Below are positions 20,023-28,380 of a stretch of DNA of 64,000 nucleotides, in pieces (within the stretch, counting starts at the first letter, position 1; the number at the start of each line of letters is the position of its first letter). The stretch lies in the NCBI RefSeq assembly GCF_024385575.1, contig NZ_JANFMV010000001.1, positions 372,001 to 436,000 of the forward strand. Direction: 5' to 3'. Made by a program: the position numbers and the translations under genes. The notes below the pieces were generated by a model. That model had not been told where the DNA came from and searched no databases. It was given only the letters and a program-made list of their open reading frames with translations. The stretch comes from Rhizobium sp. NRK18. Its GTDB lineage: Bacteria; Pseudomonadota; Alphaproteobacteria; Rhizobiales; Rhizobiaceae.

Positions 20023-21303
20023 ATGATTGAAAAAGACGTCATCGCGCGCGTCAATGACAGCGCATCCGCGGCCCTGAAGGCCGATTACAAGGCACTCGGC
20101 GAGCAGCTTGCCCGCCGCGGCGTCAACATCGATGCGGTGAAGGCGAAGGTCGCCGCCTACGGTGTGGCCGTTCCGTCCTGGGGCGTGGGCACCGGCGGTA
20201 CCCGGTTTGCCCGTTTTCCCGGTACCGGGGAGCCGCGCAACATTTTCGACAAGATGGACGACTGTGCCGTCATCCATCAGCTGACGGGGGCGACGCCGTC
20301 GGTGTCTCTACATATTCCGTGGGACAAGGCCGATCCGGCCGATCTGAAGGCGAAGGCTGAGGAAACCGGCCTGAGCTTCGACGCCATGAACTCGAACACG
20401 TTTCAGGACCAGGCCGACCAGGCGCATTCCTACAAGTTCGGTTCGCTGAGCAACGCCGATGGCGCAACGCGCCAGCAGGCCGTCGAGCACAACATCGAAT
20501 GCATCGAGATCGGCAAGGCGATCGGCTCGAAGGCCCTGACGGTCTGGATCGGCGACGGCTCGAACTTCCCGGGCCAGACGAATTTCACGCGGCAGTTCGA
20601 ACGTTATCTCGACGCCATGCGCTCGGTCTACAAGGCTCTGCCGGACGACTGGCGCATCTTCACCGAACACAAGATGTATGAGCCGGCCTTCTATTCGACG
20701 GTCGTGCAGGACTGGGGCACCAATTATATGATTGCCCAGGAACTGGGCGACAGGGCCTATTGTCTCGTCGATCTCGGCCACCATGCACCGAACGTCAACA
20801 TCGAGATGATCGTTGCCCGACTCATCCAGTTCGGAAAGCTTGGCGGCTTCCACTTCAACGATTCGAAATATGGCGACGACGACCTGGATACGGCATCGAT
20901 CGATCCGTACCGGCTGTTCCTGGTTTTCAACGAGCTCGTGGATGCGGAACTGCGTCAGCCCAGGGGTTTCAACCCTGCCCACATGCTCGACCAGTCGCAC
21001 AATGTGACCGACCCGATCGAAAGCCTGATGGTTTCGGCGATGGAGGTGCAGCGTGCCTATGCAGCCGCCCTGCTGGTCGACCGCAAGGCGCTGGAAGGTT
21101 TCCAGGAAGGCAATGACGCGCTGATGGCGACGGCGACGCTGAAGCAGGCCTTCCGCACCGATGTCGAGCCGATCCTCGCCATGGCGCGGCTGGAAAAGGG
21201 CGCCGCCATCGATCCGGTCTCGGCCTATCGTGCCGCTGGCTATCGCGCCAAGGTCGCCGATGAGCGCCCGGCCGTATCCGGTGGAGGTGGCGGCATCGTC
21301 TGA
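20023..21303 (+). CDS. rhaI: L-rhamnose isomerase
   Basis: 426-aa TIM-barrel, metal-dependent isomerase that converts L-rhamnose to L-rhamnulose. Of the two known types it matches the Pseudomonas/rhizobial one. Metal-site regions are seen in FTEHKMYEPAFYSTV, VDLGHHAPNVNIE and GGFHFNDSKYGDDDLD. GGGAGGAG precedes the ATG, 32 bases after rhaD. The C-terminus ends in a glycine run. A good terminator hairpin follows about 80 bases downstream. Confidence 0.95.
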   Translation: MIEKDVIARVNDSASAALKADYKALGEQLARRGVNIDAVKAKVAAYGVAVPSWGVGTGGTRFARFPGTGEPRNIFDKMDDCAVIHQLTGATPSVSLHIPWDKADPADLKAKAEETGLSFDAMNSNTFQDQADQAHSYKFGSLSNADGATRQQAVEHNIECIEIGKAIGSKALTVWIGDGSNFPGQTNFTRQFERYLDAMRSVYKALPDDWRIFTEHKMYEPAFYSTVVQDWGTNYMIAQELGDRAYCLVDLGHHAPNVNIEMIVARLIQFGKLGGFHFNDSKYGDDDLDTASIDPYRLFLVFNELVDAELRQPRGFNPAHMLDQSHNVTDPIESLMVSAMEVQRAYAAALLVDRKALEGFQEGNDALMATATLKQAFRTDVEPILAMARLEKGAAIDPVSAYRAAGYRAKVADERPAVSGGGGGIV

Positions 21304-21380
21304 GGTCTCTCCAACCTTTGTTCGGTTCCCGGACAAATTGGGTTTGACTTCGAGGCCCTGTTCCTGTGTCTTGAAGATGA

Positions 21381-21410
21381 CGCCCGGCCGAAAGGTCGGG
21401 CGAGTCCTTT
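21381..21410 (+). terminator. Rho-independent terminator of rhaDI
   Basis: CGCCCGGCC pairs with GGTCGGGCG (9 bp, one G-U) around a GAAA loop, followed by AGTCCTTTT. It lies between rhaI and nagA and separates the two transcripts. Confidence 0.8.
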
Positions 21411-21434
21411 TCATAACGAGCGGACAGTTGAGAC

Positions 21435-22589
21435 ATGACCCAGCCCATTGCCTATCATGCATCCAGAATCTTCGATGGGGAGCGCTTCCATGAGGATGCC
21501 GCTCTCCTCGTGAATGACGGAAGCATCACGGGCATTTTGCCGCGCGCACGAGTTCCCGCGGAGTTTCAGGTTGTCGAAGCGGAAGGGCTGATCGTGCCAG
21601 GTTTCGTCGACCTGCAGGTCAATGGCGGCGGCGGGGTCCTTTTCAATAACGATCCAACGGCGGACGGTATCAGGACGATCTGTGCTGCGCATGCGAAGTA
21701 CGGCACGACGGCGCTGATGGTGACGTTGATCACCGATACCCCGGCGGTGCGGGACATGGCGCTCGACGCTGGCCGGTCGGCCGCTGAGGCCCAGGTGCCG
21801 GGCTATCTCGGGCTGCATCTGGAAGGGCCGCATCTCTCCGTTGCACGCAAGGGAACGCATGATCCGAGCCTCATCCGGGAGATGACGGCGGGTGATCTGG
21901 CGGCGCTGACATCAGCTGCGGGCACCTTCGGCGTCGCCAAGACGACGATCGCACCGGAAAATGTCACCGCAGACCAGGTCCGGGCGCTCGTAGCCGCAGG
22001 ATATCATGTCAGTCTCGGCCACACCGATTGTAATGCGGAGACCGCTTTCGCCTATGTGGAGGCGGGGGCAACGCTCGTTACCCATATCTTCAATGCGATG
22101 AGTCAGCTGCAGAACCGCGAGCCGGGGCTGGTTGGCGCGGCGCTTTCAGCGCCCGAACTCCATTGCGGCCTGATTGCCGACGGACATCACGTGGACTGGA
22201 CGACGACCGCCGTCGCCATGCGGGCCAAGGTCGGTCCCGGGCGCATCTTCGTCGTCACCGACGCCATGTCCTGCATCGGCACCGAGGAGGAGACCTTCAC
22301 CCTCAACGGCCGGACGATCTACCGCCGCGACGGACGGTTGACGCTCGCAGACGGAACGCTAGCCGGCGCGGACATCGACATGCTCGCCTGCCTGCGGCTT
22401 GTCCATGAAAGGTTGGAGCTTTCACTCGAAGAGGCGCTGCGCATGGTGGCGCTCTATCCTGCTCACGCCATTGGCGCCGACAGCAAGGGACACTTGTCGG
22501 AAGGTGCCGACGCGGATTTCGTGGTGCTTACCGACGATTTGCGGCTTCGGTCGACCTGGATTGGCGGCACGTGCGTCCACTCGGCCTAG
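21435..22589 (+). CDS. nagA: N-acetylglucosamine-6-phosphate deacetylase
   Basis: 384-aa amidohydrolase that removes acetate from GlcNAc-6-phosphate in chitin and cell-wall sugar use. Family motifs: PGFVDLQVNGGGG near the N-terminus, metal-binding Glu in LHLEGPHLS, His in VSLGHTDCNAE and THIFNAM, and the catalytic Asp in VTDAMSC. No strong ribosome site is seen before the ATG. It stands alone on the plus strand, convergent with anmK, and no other nag gene is in the window. Confidence 0.93.
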   Translation: MTQPIAYHASRIFDGERFHEDAALLVNDGSITGILPRARVPAEFQVVEAEGLIVPGFVDLQVNGGGGVLFNNDPTADGIRTICAAHAKYGTTALMVTLITDTPAVRDMALDAGRSAAEAQVPGYLGLHLEGPHLSVARKGTHDPSLIREMTAGDLAALTSAAGTFGVAKTTIAPENVTADQVRALVAAGYHVSLGHTDCNAETAFAYVEAGATLVTHIFNAMSQLQNREPGLVGAALSAPELHCGLIADGHHVDWTTTAVAMRAKVGPGRIFVVTDAMSCIGTEEETFTLNGRTIYRRDGRLTLADGTLAGADIDMLACLRLVHERLELSLEEALRMVALYPAHAIGADSKGHLSEGADADFVVLTDDLRLRSTWIGGTCVHSA

Positions 22590-22607
22590 GAACTGAGGCG
22601 AAGGTGC

Positions 22608-23723
22608 TCAACCTGCGAGGCGTCCGCCCGTCAGAGGTTTCGGCACGCCGGTCGTCGTCGGGAAGCTGATGGGCAGTCCGCGCAGCACGCGAACGGCGAG
22701 GAAGGCGAAGCACTCCGCTTCCACGGCGTCGCCGCGCCAGCCGAGCACTTCGGCGGGCTGGACGTCGACCCGAGCCCGTTCGGTCAGCATCTTCATAAGT
22801 GTCGGGTTGTGCCGGCCGCCGCCGCTGACATAGATCGAAGTCGGCCTTTGCGGCAGAAGGTCGAGCGCCTTGCCGACGGCGCTCGCCGTAAAGGCGGTCA
22901 GCGTCGCCGCTCCGTCCTCCAGGCCAAGCCCGTCCGCCATGTCCGCGGTGAAGGAAAACCGGTCCAGCGACTTGGGGTAGGGGGCGGTCAGATAGGGATG
23001 TTGCAGAAGACGGCCAAGGCGCTCCTCGTCGACCTTGCCTGCGCCTGCGAAGCGTCCGTCGATGTCCATCTCGCCCTTGCCGTGGCGCTTGACGAAGTCG
23101 TTGATCGGCGCATTGGCGGGGCCGGTGTCAAAGGCGACGAGCTGGCCTGCGCCGTCCGTCCAGGTGACGTTGCCGACTCCGCCGAGATTGAGAATGGCCG
23201 CGCGGCCGTTGCTGTCGGCGGTCGCAAGCAGGGCGGCATGATAGGCGGCGGCGAGCGGCGCACCCTGTCCGCCGGTTCTGACATCGATGCTGCGGAAATC
23301 ATAGGCAACCTTGACGCCGAGGAGTTCGCTCATCAGGGCGCCATCGCCAAGCTGCCGGGTGGCGCCGATGCGGCCGGGTTGCGGCGCTCTATGGAGAACG
23401 GTCTGGCCGTGAAAGCCGACGATGCCGATGTCGCTCATCGACAGACCGGCGTCCCGGACCAAGGCGGCGACGGCGGCCGATTGCGCCCGCGTCAGGGTCT
23501 CTTCGGCCTTTGCAAAGATCTCGGGTTCGGGTCCGTCGAAGTTCCAGGCACGCGCCTGCCGAAGGGTCTCTTCAAGCAGCTCGCGGGTTTCCGCCGGATA
23601 AGGAGCCAGTGTGTAGGATCCGAAAGCCTCGACGCTTTCCCCGTCTGTCTTCAACAAGGCGACGTCGATATTTCCGTCGAGCACCGTGCCCGTCATCAGT
23701 CCGACAGCCCAAATTGGGTCCAC
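22608..23723 (-). CDS. anmK: Anhydro-N-acetylmuramic acid kinase
   Basis: 371-aa kinase of peptidoglycan recycling. It opens the 1,6-anhydro ring of anhMurNAc and phosphorylates it to MurNAc-6-phosphate. The N-terminal ATP motif [17 protein letters not shown] and the ATP-site segment [10 protein letters not shown] are present, with [13 protein letters not shown] holding the catalytic Asp region. The start is a GTG preceded by AGAGGA. It converges on nagA, a functional neighbour. It follows the response regulator by 74 bases in the same direction, so read-through is possible. Confidence 0.93.
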   Translation of the reverse strand: MDPIWAVGLMTGTVLDGNIDVALLKTDGESVEAFGSYTLAPYPAETRELLEETLRQARAWNFDGPEPEIFAKAEETLTRAQSAAVAALVRDAGLSMSDIGIVGFHGQTVLHRAPQPGRIGATRQLGDGALMSELLGVKVAYDFRSIDVRTGGQGAPLAAAYHAALLATADSNGRAAILNLGGVGNVTWTDGAGQLVAFDTGPANAPINDFVKRHGKGEMDIDGRFAGAGKVDEERLGRLLQHPYLTAPYPKSLDRFSFTADMADGLGLEDGAATLTAFTASAVGKALDLLPQRPTSIYVSGGGRHNPTLMKMLTERARVDVQPAEVLGWRGDAVEAECFAFLAVRVLRGLPISFPTTTGVPKPLTGGRLAG

Positions 23724-23797
23724 GCTTCAATCCTCTAGAACGATGACGGCCGCCCGTTTCCGCGCGGCCTGCAGTTCGAATGCGCCGGCTAGCGTCC

Positions 23798-24235
23798 TCA
23801 GGGAAGCTGCATCACCGAGAAGAACAGTCCCAGCTGCCGGATCGCGTTGGCAAAGCTCTCATATTCGACCGGCTTGGTGATGTAGACGTTGGCGCCGAGG
23901 TCGTAGCAGCGCTGGATTTCCATCTCGTCGTCCGTGGTGGTCAGGATGACGATCGGCAGCCGTTTTGTGTGCTGGTTGTTCTTGACCTGCTCCAGGATTT
24001 CCGTCCCGGACATGTCCGGCAGATTGAGGTCGAGCAGGATCAACAGGTAGCGGTCGGCGGATACTTCGCCGCTCCGATCCTCGCCGAGAATATAGTCCAT
24101 CGCAGACGTGCCGTCGGTAAACGGCATGATCTGGTTGCTGACGCCGGCCCGGCGGATGTTCTTCTCGATCAGTTTCGCATGGCCTTCGTCGTCCTCGACC
24201 ATGACGATGGTCACTTCCTTGCCGCTTGCCTTCAT
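23798..24235 (-). CDS. Single-domain response regulator (Rcp1-like)
   Basis: 145-aa stand-alone receiver. Phospho-acceptor is Asp69 (LILLDLNLPDMSG), the acidic pocket is EDD at 14-16, and the switch residues are Thr99/100 and Lys121. No output domain, so it acts by protein contact or phosphotransfer. The ATG at 24235 has GAGGAG nine bases upstream; a TTG at 24241 overlaps the kinase stop. The tight coupling with the CHASE3 kinase just upstream makes them a cognate pair. Confidence 0.9.
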   Translation of the reverse strand: MKASGKEVTIVMVEDDEGHAKLIEKNIRRAGVSNQIMPFTDGTSAMDYILGEDRSGEVSADRYLLILLDLNLPDMSGTEILEQVKNNQHTKRLPIVILTTTDDEMEIQRCYDLGANVYITKPVEYESFANAIRQLGLFFSVMQLP

Positions 24236-24237
24236 AC

Positions 24238-25722
24238 TCAAACACTCCTCAGGACCTGCGTCAGGTCGGCTGGTATTCTCAAAGTAAACGTCGATCCGAC
24301 GCCTGGTTCGGACCGGACAGAGATATCGCCGCCGAGGTTTCGCGCCAGGGATCGGACATGCGCAAGACCGATGCCTTCACCTGTCTGGTCCTGCGGGCCC
24401 GCCCGACGGAATAGCTCGAACACGCGTTCCATGTCGTCGGCGCCGATACCGCGGCCGTTGTCGATCACTTCGGCTTCGAGCATCTTCCCCTTCAGGCTTG
24501 CCTTGATGACAACCTGCGGCGGACGATTCTTGTTCCGGTACTTCAAAGCATTATCGATGAGGTTGGTAAATATCTGCTCAAGAGAAAGCCGGTCGCTGAC
24601 AACAAACATCGGTGGAGACTGGACTTCGATCGAGCCATCGGCGGAATCGGCAATATGGTGGAGGCTGGCCGCGCTGTTGTCGAGAATCTCCTTCAGGTTG
24701 AAGCGCTCCGGCTTCAACTGGCGTCGGCCGTCCCGGGAGATTTTCAGGATGGCGCTGATCAGCCCGTCCATCTTCGAGGTCGACGAGCGGATGAAGGCGA
24801 GGGCTTCGGGCACATCCTCCCTCGCGGCGTTCCGCGCATCGGTGATTTCCTGCTCGCTGAGCGGTTCTCCGTCGGCCAGTACATAGGCCTGCAACTGCTT
24901 GAGCGACATCTCCAGTTCGCTGGTGAAACCCATGATGTTGACCAGAGGCGCGCGCAGGTCATGGGTCACGATATAGGCATAGCGCTGGATTTCCTGGTTG
25001 GCCTTGACCAGATCGTCCGTTCGCTCGACCACGCGCTGTTCGAGATCCTCGTTCAGCCTCAGCACTTCGCGGCGCGTGGCATTGATCGACTGGATATGGC
25101 GCATGATCACGAAGATGGCGCCGCCGAGCACGATGACGATTGCGACGCCGGCGCCGAGCACGATCCACTTCAGCGTGACCGAACCGCGGAGCTGCTTGGC
25201 AATGTTGGCCTGGATATGGGTATCGGAGATGTCGATGATATTCTGCATCCGGGTACGAATGCCTTCCATGACCTTCTGGCCGAAGCCCTGTTGGACGACC
25301 CGGATCGCCTGCTGGGTATCTCCTGATTTCGCCAGCCTGATGGTGCTGGCCATTTCCTGCAGCTTGGAGTCGATCAGCTCGTATAGCGGCTGCATGTCGC
25401 CCTGATAGGACTGGTCTCCCGCGATCAGTCCGGAAAGCTTGGCTTCCGCGGTGCGGATCTCGCCGACGGCCTCGTTATAGGGTGTCAGAAAATCCTCGTT
25501 CAGTGTCAGAAGATATCCACGCTGACCGGTTTCTGCGTCCTGCAGCAGGCTGAACAGGTCGGCAGCCGAACTCCGGATCGCGCGCTCGTCGACCAGTGTC
25601 TGGAAGGAATCGTGTGTTCGCTGGACGAGAAGAAGTGCGGAACCGATGATCGCAAGCAGCATCGCAAGACCGAATATGATCATCAGCAGCGATATGCGCA
25701 CGAAGCTCTTGTTGAACGTCAT
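24238..25722 (-). CDS. CHASE3 membrane histidine kinase
   Basis: 494-aa sensor kinase. A membrane segment at ~10-33 is followed by a periplasmic CHASE3-type helical domain (~35-175, with DAETGQRGYLLT), a second membrane segment (~185-207), a coiled coil, HisKA with His254 (VTHDLRAPL) and a HATPase domain (NALKYRN, DNGRGIG, GEGIGLAHVR). The ATG at 25722 is chosen because AAAGGA precedes it and it places the signal-anchor helix correctly; the frame extends 38 codons further without support. It resembles phytochrome-associated or bacteriophytochrome-type kinases coupled to Rcp1-like regulators. The stimulus is unknown. Confidence 0.9.
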   Translation of the reverse strand: MTFNKSFVRISLLMIIFGLAMLLAIIGSALLLVQRTHDSFQTLVDERAIRSSAADLFSLLQDAETGQRGYLLTLNEDFLTPYNEAVGEIRTAEAKLSGLIAGDQSYQGDMQPLYELIDSKLQEMASTIRLAKSGDTQQAIRVVQQGFGQKVMEGIRTRMQNIIDISDTHIQANIAKQLRGSVTLKWIVLGAGVAIVIVLGGAIFVIMRHIQSINATRREVLRLNEDLEQRVVERTDDLVKANQEIQRYAYIVTHDLRAPLVNIMGFTSELEMSLKQLQAYVLADGEPLSEQEITDARNAAREDVPEALAFIRSSTSKMDGLISAILKISRDGRRQLKPERFNLKEILDNSAASLHHIADSADGSIEVQSPPMFVVSDRLSLEQIFTNLIDNALKYRNKNRPPQVVIKASLKGKMLEAEVIDNGRGIGADDMERVFELFRRAGPQDQTGEGIGLAHVRSLARNLGGDISVRSEPGVGSTFTLRIPADLTQVLRSV

Positions 25723-25850
25723 CGAATTCCTTTCCGATCGTCCCCAACTCGCGGATTTATCCGACGCGGCGTTCCCGGCCGGGGGCGTTTCATCCATATG
25801 TGGCAACACTTTATCCATCCGCCCGACTGTTTCCACCCCCCTTCAGCAAC

Positions 25851-25882
25851 AAAACCGCGCCCCCTGGTGGAGAGGGCGCGGT
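25851..25882 (-). terminator. Terminator of csbD-like gene
   Basis: On the minus strand ACCGCGCCC (25882-25874) pairs with GGGCGCGGT (25862-25854) across an 11-base loop and runs into TTTTG. It lies 32 bases after the csbD stop. Confidence 0.8.
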
Positions 25883-25913
25883 CATGCTTGGGAGGATGTA
25901 GTCGGGGCCAGGC

Positions 25914-26111
25914 TTAGTGGCGGCCGAGCCAGGTGTCGATTTCCTTTTCAGCCTCTTCCTGGCTCTTGCCGTAGGCTTCCTGGATGCGGCCGGCGAGCTG
26001 CTTACGGTTGCCGGCCACGACGTCGAGATCGTCGTTGGTCAGCTTGCCCCACTGGCTCTGGACCTTGCCTTTGAATTGTTCCCAGTTTCCTTCGATCTGA
26101 TTCCAGTTCAT
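25914..26111 (-). CDS. CsbD-family stress protein
   Basis: 65-aa hydrophilic protein with the CsbD pattern: WNQIEGNWEQFKGKVQSQWGKL followed in the second half by a helical AGRIQEAYGKSQEEAEKEI. It is a general-stress marker in many bacteria; the molecular role is unknown. GGAGA precedes the ATG. An exact EcfG-type promoter lies 46 bases upstream and a terminator follows, so it is a single-gene stress unit. Confidence 0.92.
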   Translation of the reverse strand: MNWNQIEGNWEQFKGKVQSQWGKLTNDDLDVVAGNRKQLAGRIQEAYGKSQEEAEKEIDTWLGRH

Positions 26112-26156
26112 GGGTGTCTCCTTTGTATAGTTGGCAGAATTTCATTCGCCCTCATC

Positions 26157-26181
26157 AACGTTGCCGCCTGTCTTTCGTTCC
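26157..26181 (-). promoter_or_regulatory. EcfG-type promoter for csbD-like gene
   Basis: On the minus strand GGAAC (26181-26177), a 16-base spacer and CGTT (26160-26157). This is the consensus of the alphaproteobacterial general stress sigma factor. It is back to back with the promoter at 26228. Confidence 0.85.
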
Positions 26182-26227
26182 CGGTGAGCGTGCATCTTTG
26201 ATGTTGGAGATTCGGTGGACAGTGGAA

Positions 26228-26252
26228 GGAACAAAGCGCGACGGTCGGCGTT
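26228..26252 (+). promoter_or_regulatory. EcfG-type promoter for DUF883 gene
   Basis: GGAAC (26228-26232), 16-base spacer, CGTT (26249-26252), about 43 bases before the ATG of the DUF883 gene. Likely drives the DUF883, holin-like and dps genes. Confidence 0.85.
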
Positions 26253-26294
26253 GTCCTGTCAGTTATCAATGCAAACCAACGACAGGAGACGCAC

Positions 26295-26630
26295 ATGGCT
26301 ACTGCCACTGTTCTGAAGAATAATGCGAAGACCGATTATGCCAGCGCTGCTGATATTGAAGAGCAGCTGCAGAAGCTGAGCGCCGACGTCGCGGCGCTGA
26401 CCAAGACGATGGCGGACTTCGGCAACGGCAAGATGGATGAAGCCGTCAAGCAGGCCCGCACGCTCAAGGACGATATGGTCGAACGGTCCGCTGTGGTTGC
26501 CGCCGACACCAAAAAGCGCCTCGTCAGCGCCGAGAGCGATTTCGAAGATCAGGTTCGCGCCCATCCGCTGGCAGCCATCGGCATTGCCGCCGGTGTCGGC
26601 TTTCTCGCGGCGCTCATGTCCAAAAGGTGA
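26295..26630 (+). CDS. DUF883 (ElaB/YqjD-like) membrane-anchored protein
   Basis: 111-aa protein with a long amphipathic helical region (residues ~18-80) and a C-terminal glycine/alanine-rich membrane anchor (AAIGIAAGVGFLAALMSKR). This is the layout of ElaB/YqjD proteins, which tie ribosomes to the membrane in stationary-phase E. coli (known for the family; not shown here). AGGAG lies near the ATG. It overlaps the ribosome site of the following holin-like gene and is headed by an EcfG-type promoter. Confidence 0.9.
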   Translation: MATATVLKNNAKTDYASAADIEEQLQKLSADVAALTKTMADFGNGKMDEAVKQARTLKDDMVERSAVVAADTKKRLVSAESDFEDQVRAHPLAAIGIAAGVGFLAALMSKR

Positions 26631-26634
26631 GTTC

Positions 26635-27072
26635 GTGACTTCAATCGCGGGACTCATCACCCGAACGCTCGTCGGCAGTTTTCTGCCGACGACGGAGAAG
26701 GTTCAACGAAACGCGCTCGGCGGCGCGATTATCGCGGTGCTGGTCATTACGGCCTACATCGCCTCGATGATCGGCGCCTGGTTCGCCCTGTTGCCGTACT
26801 ACGGCCCTGCAATCAGCTGTGCGCTCATCGCGGCCGGCACGCTCTTCGTCGCGCTGATCGTTTGGGGCGTCACCGCCGAACTCAACCGGCGGGCTCGTCA
26901 CAAACTGCAACTGGAGCGCCAGGCGCGGGCGGCGTCGATCGACAGCCAGCTCGTTCAGGGTGCGATGTCGACGATGCCGGCGATGCTTCGGGAAAGTCCT
27001 GTCGCCACGCTCGTCTTCGTATCCGGCCTTGCCTATGCACTGATGAAATCCCAGCGCGCCGATCCGAAATAG
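26635..27072 (+). CDS. Holin-like membrane protein (phage holin family / YqjE-like)
   Basis: 145-aa protein with two adjacent hydrophobic segments (residues ~30-50 and ~58-80), a basic stretch (NRRARHKLQLERQARA) and a weak third segment near the end (VATLVFVSGLAYALM). The GTG at 26635 is preceded by AGGTGAG. It follows the DUF883 gene by 4 bases, the same order as yqjD-yqjE in enterobacteria. No phage genes are nearby, so a lysis role is unlikely; it belongs to the stress operon. Confidence 0.82.
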   Translation: MTSIAGLITRTLVGSFLPTTEKVQRNALGGAIIAVLVITAYIASMIGAWFALLPYYGPAISCALIAAGTLFVALIVWGVTAELNRRARHKLQLERQARAASIDSQLVQGAMSTMPAMLRESPVATLVFVSGLAYALMKSQRADPK

Positions 27073-27157
27073 GGTCAAAACGCTCGCGCATTCATCGCGC
27101 AGGTTGGCCGACAGAGGAAACACTCACGCTTCCATGATGGAACGAAAGGATAAGACA

Positions 27158-27670
27158 ATGGCTACGACCGCAAAGGTCCTTCAGGCGCATTCTCATGCGG
27201 AAGACATCGATATCGGCTTGACGAAGGCTTACCGCAAGGAAATGGCCGGTCACCTCACCGAAATCTTGAACGGCACGTACAAGCTGACGATCAAGAGCCA
27301 TATCTATCACTGGAACGTCGTCGGGCCGCTGTTCAAGCCGTTGCACGAACTGACGGAAGCGCATTACGAGGCGCTTTTTGCAGCGGCCGACGTCATTGCC
27401 GAGCGTATCCGTGCGATCGGTCACCTGGCCCCGGTCGACATGGGCGCCACCGCCAACTTCACGCCGAAGGCCGGCGATACCGCGCATGACACCGCCAAGG
27501 GCATGGTCGCCGACCTCATCGCCGACCATGAAGATGCGGTCAAGAAGATGCGCAAGGCAGGCGAGAAGGCCGGAGACGCCGGCGACCTCGTGACTGAAGA
27601 CATGCTTACCCAGCATCTGACCTTCCACGAGAAGGCTCTTTGGATGCTGCGTGCCATCATTTCCGAGTGA
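27158..27670 (+). CDS. dps: Dps-family DNA-protecting ferritin-like protein
   Basis: 170-aa Dps protein that forms a dodecamer, oxidises and stores iron and shields DNA during starvation and peroxide stress. The ferroxidase signature is complete: SHIYHWNVVGPLFKPLHELT followed by a Tyr/Glu helix and AAADVIAERIRAIGH. The ATG at 27158 has AAAGGA eight bases before it; a longer frame starting at 27104 lacks one. It sits 85 bases after the holin-like gene and is probably in the same EcfG-driven transcript. Confidence 0.95.
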   Translation: MATTAKVLQAHSHAEDIDIGLTKAYRKEMAGHLTEILNGTYKLTIKSHIYHWNVVGPLFKPLHELTEAHYEALFAAADVIAERIRAIGHLAPVDMGATANFTPKAGDTAHDTAKGMVADLIADHEDAVKKMRKAGEKAGDAGDLVTEDMLTQHLTFHEKALWMLRAIISE

Positions 27671-27693
27671 TGGCCTGAAAGACGCACGCACTT

Positions 27694-27717
27694 TCGACGG
27701 CGGGATGCCGCCGTCGA
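27694..27717 (+). other. Hairpin downstream of dps
   Basis: TCGACGGCGG pairs perfectly with CCGCCGTCGA across a GATG loop (10 bp). No T-run follows, so it is more likely a message-protecting 3' structure or processing site than a strong terminator. Confidence 0.5.
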
Positions 27718-27756
27718 TCCCCGGACGTGAAATCCGACACTGAAAGGAGGCCGACA

Positions 27757-28005
27757 ATGGAACATGATCTGTTGCGCCAGGCGAAAGCCGTCAGGGACGA
27801 TTCGGCGCTGAATGACCAGGACAAGATCGCAAAGTTGCGGGAGCTCTATGAATACGCCCGTAGTGAACAGCGCGCCGCAAGCGAAAGTTCGATGGTCGAC
27901 GATGACGGTCTGAACGATGCGTTGCGCACCATCGAGATGGCGCTTGCCGATCTCGGTGACGACGGACTGAGCGATGCCGAGGAAAAAAGCGCCGCGACGC
28001 TTTAG
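27757..28005 (+). CDS. Small acidic helical protein, unknown function
   Basis: 82-aa protein with no family I recognise. It is hydrophilic, acidic and helical, with no signal peptide or membrane segment; the C-terminal third carries DLGDDGLSDAEEKSA. The ATG at 27757 is preceded by AAAGGAGG at ideal spacing, so it is well translated; an upstream frame extension lacks support. It ends 8 bases before the convergent nepR stop. Its position in the dps cluster suggests a stress-regulated gene. Confidence 0.75.
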   Translation: MEHDLLRQAKAVRDDSALNDQDKIAKLRELYEYARSEQRAASESSMVDDDGLNDALRTIEMALADLGDDGLSDAEEKSAATL

Positions 28006-28013
28006 CAGATGAA

Positions 28014-28211
28014 CTACTTGCGCTTCTCGACTGCCGCTTTTTCTGCGGCGTCGAGTTTCTCGAGAAGGTCGAGAAGCTTGTCGGGAGTTCCTTCTTCGAC
28101 AATGCCATCATAGAAGGTTCTCAGGCTGCCTTCGATAAGCCCGGTCGCCTTCTCGGTGATGAACTTTTCCGGTGGGTCGCCGTTTTCGCTGCCGGTGTTA
28201 TTAGACGCCAT
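28014..28211 (-). CDS. nepR: NepR-family anti-sigma factor (copy 1)
   Basis: 65-aa NepR-type anti-sigma factor that sequesters EcfG until phosphorylated PhyR removes it. The family core is clear in residues ~28-60: LIEGSLRTFYDGIVEEG then TPDKLLDLLEKLDAAEK. The ATG at 28211 has GGGG upstream. It is divergent from phyR. Its promoter region shares an inverted repeat with the phyR promoter. A second nepR lies directly upstream of ecfG at 35341. Confidence 0.88.
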   Translation of the reverse strand: MASNNTGSENGDPPEKFITEKATGLIEGSLRTFYDGIVEEGTPDKLLDLLEKLDAAEKAAVEKRK

Positions 28212-28292
28212 TATGCCCCGTCCGTTGAGATGATTTCGAGGCCATTTATCCACCAAAAGGCGGCCGGCCGCACTTAATAATCGATGAGTTGA

Positions 28293-28321
28293 AAAAAAGT
28301 TCCGATGAAGGGAACTTTTTT
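28293..28321. promoter_or_regulatory. Inverted repeat carrying mirrored GGAAC elements between nepR and phyR
   Basis: AAAAAAGTTCC (28293-28303) and GGAACTTTTTT (28311-28321) are perfect reverse complements 7 bases apart, so both strands present a GGAAC -35 element. On the plus side a perfect EcfG promoter results. On the minus side CGAT follows at 15 bases, a weaker match, so nepR expression from it is uncertain. The hairpin with a T-run could also attenuate transcription. Confidence 0.6.
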
Positions 28322-28335
28322 CTGGACCAGACGTT
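28311..28335 (+). promoter_or_regulatory. EcfG-type promoter for phyR
   Basis: GGAAC (28311-28315), 16-base T-rich spacer, CGTT (28332-28335), about 46 bases before the phyR ATG. It implies positive feedback of the general stress response on its own activator. Confidence 0.85.
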
Positions 28336-28380
28336 TTCTTCCGGATTGAGTCTTGGTTTCCTAATCTGGAGATATTTCAT

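Noticed and set aside
26635..27072. Prophage lysis gene because of holin similarity
   Set aside because: No other phage genes, integrase or attachment site around; the yqjD-yqjE-like order and stress promoter explain it better.
28284..28303. EcfG promoter for nepR copy 1
   Set aside because: GGAAC is present but the -10 is CGAT at 15 bases, outside the usual spacing; recorded only as part of the inverted repeat.
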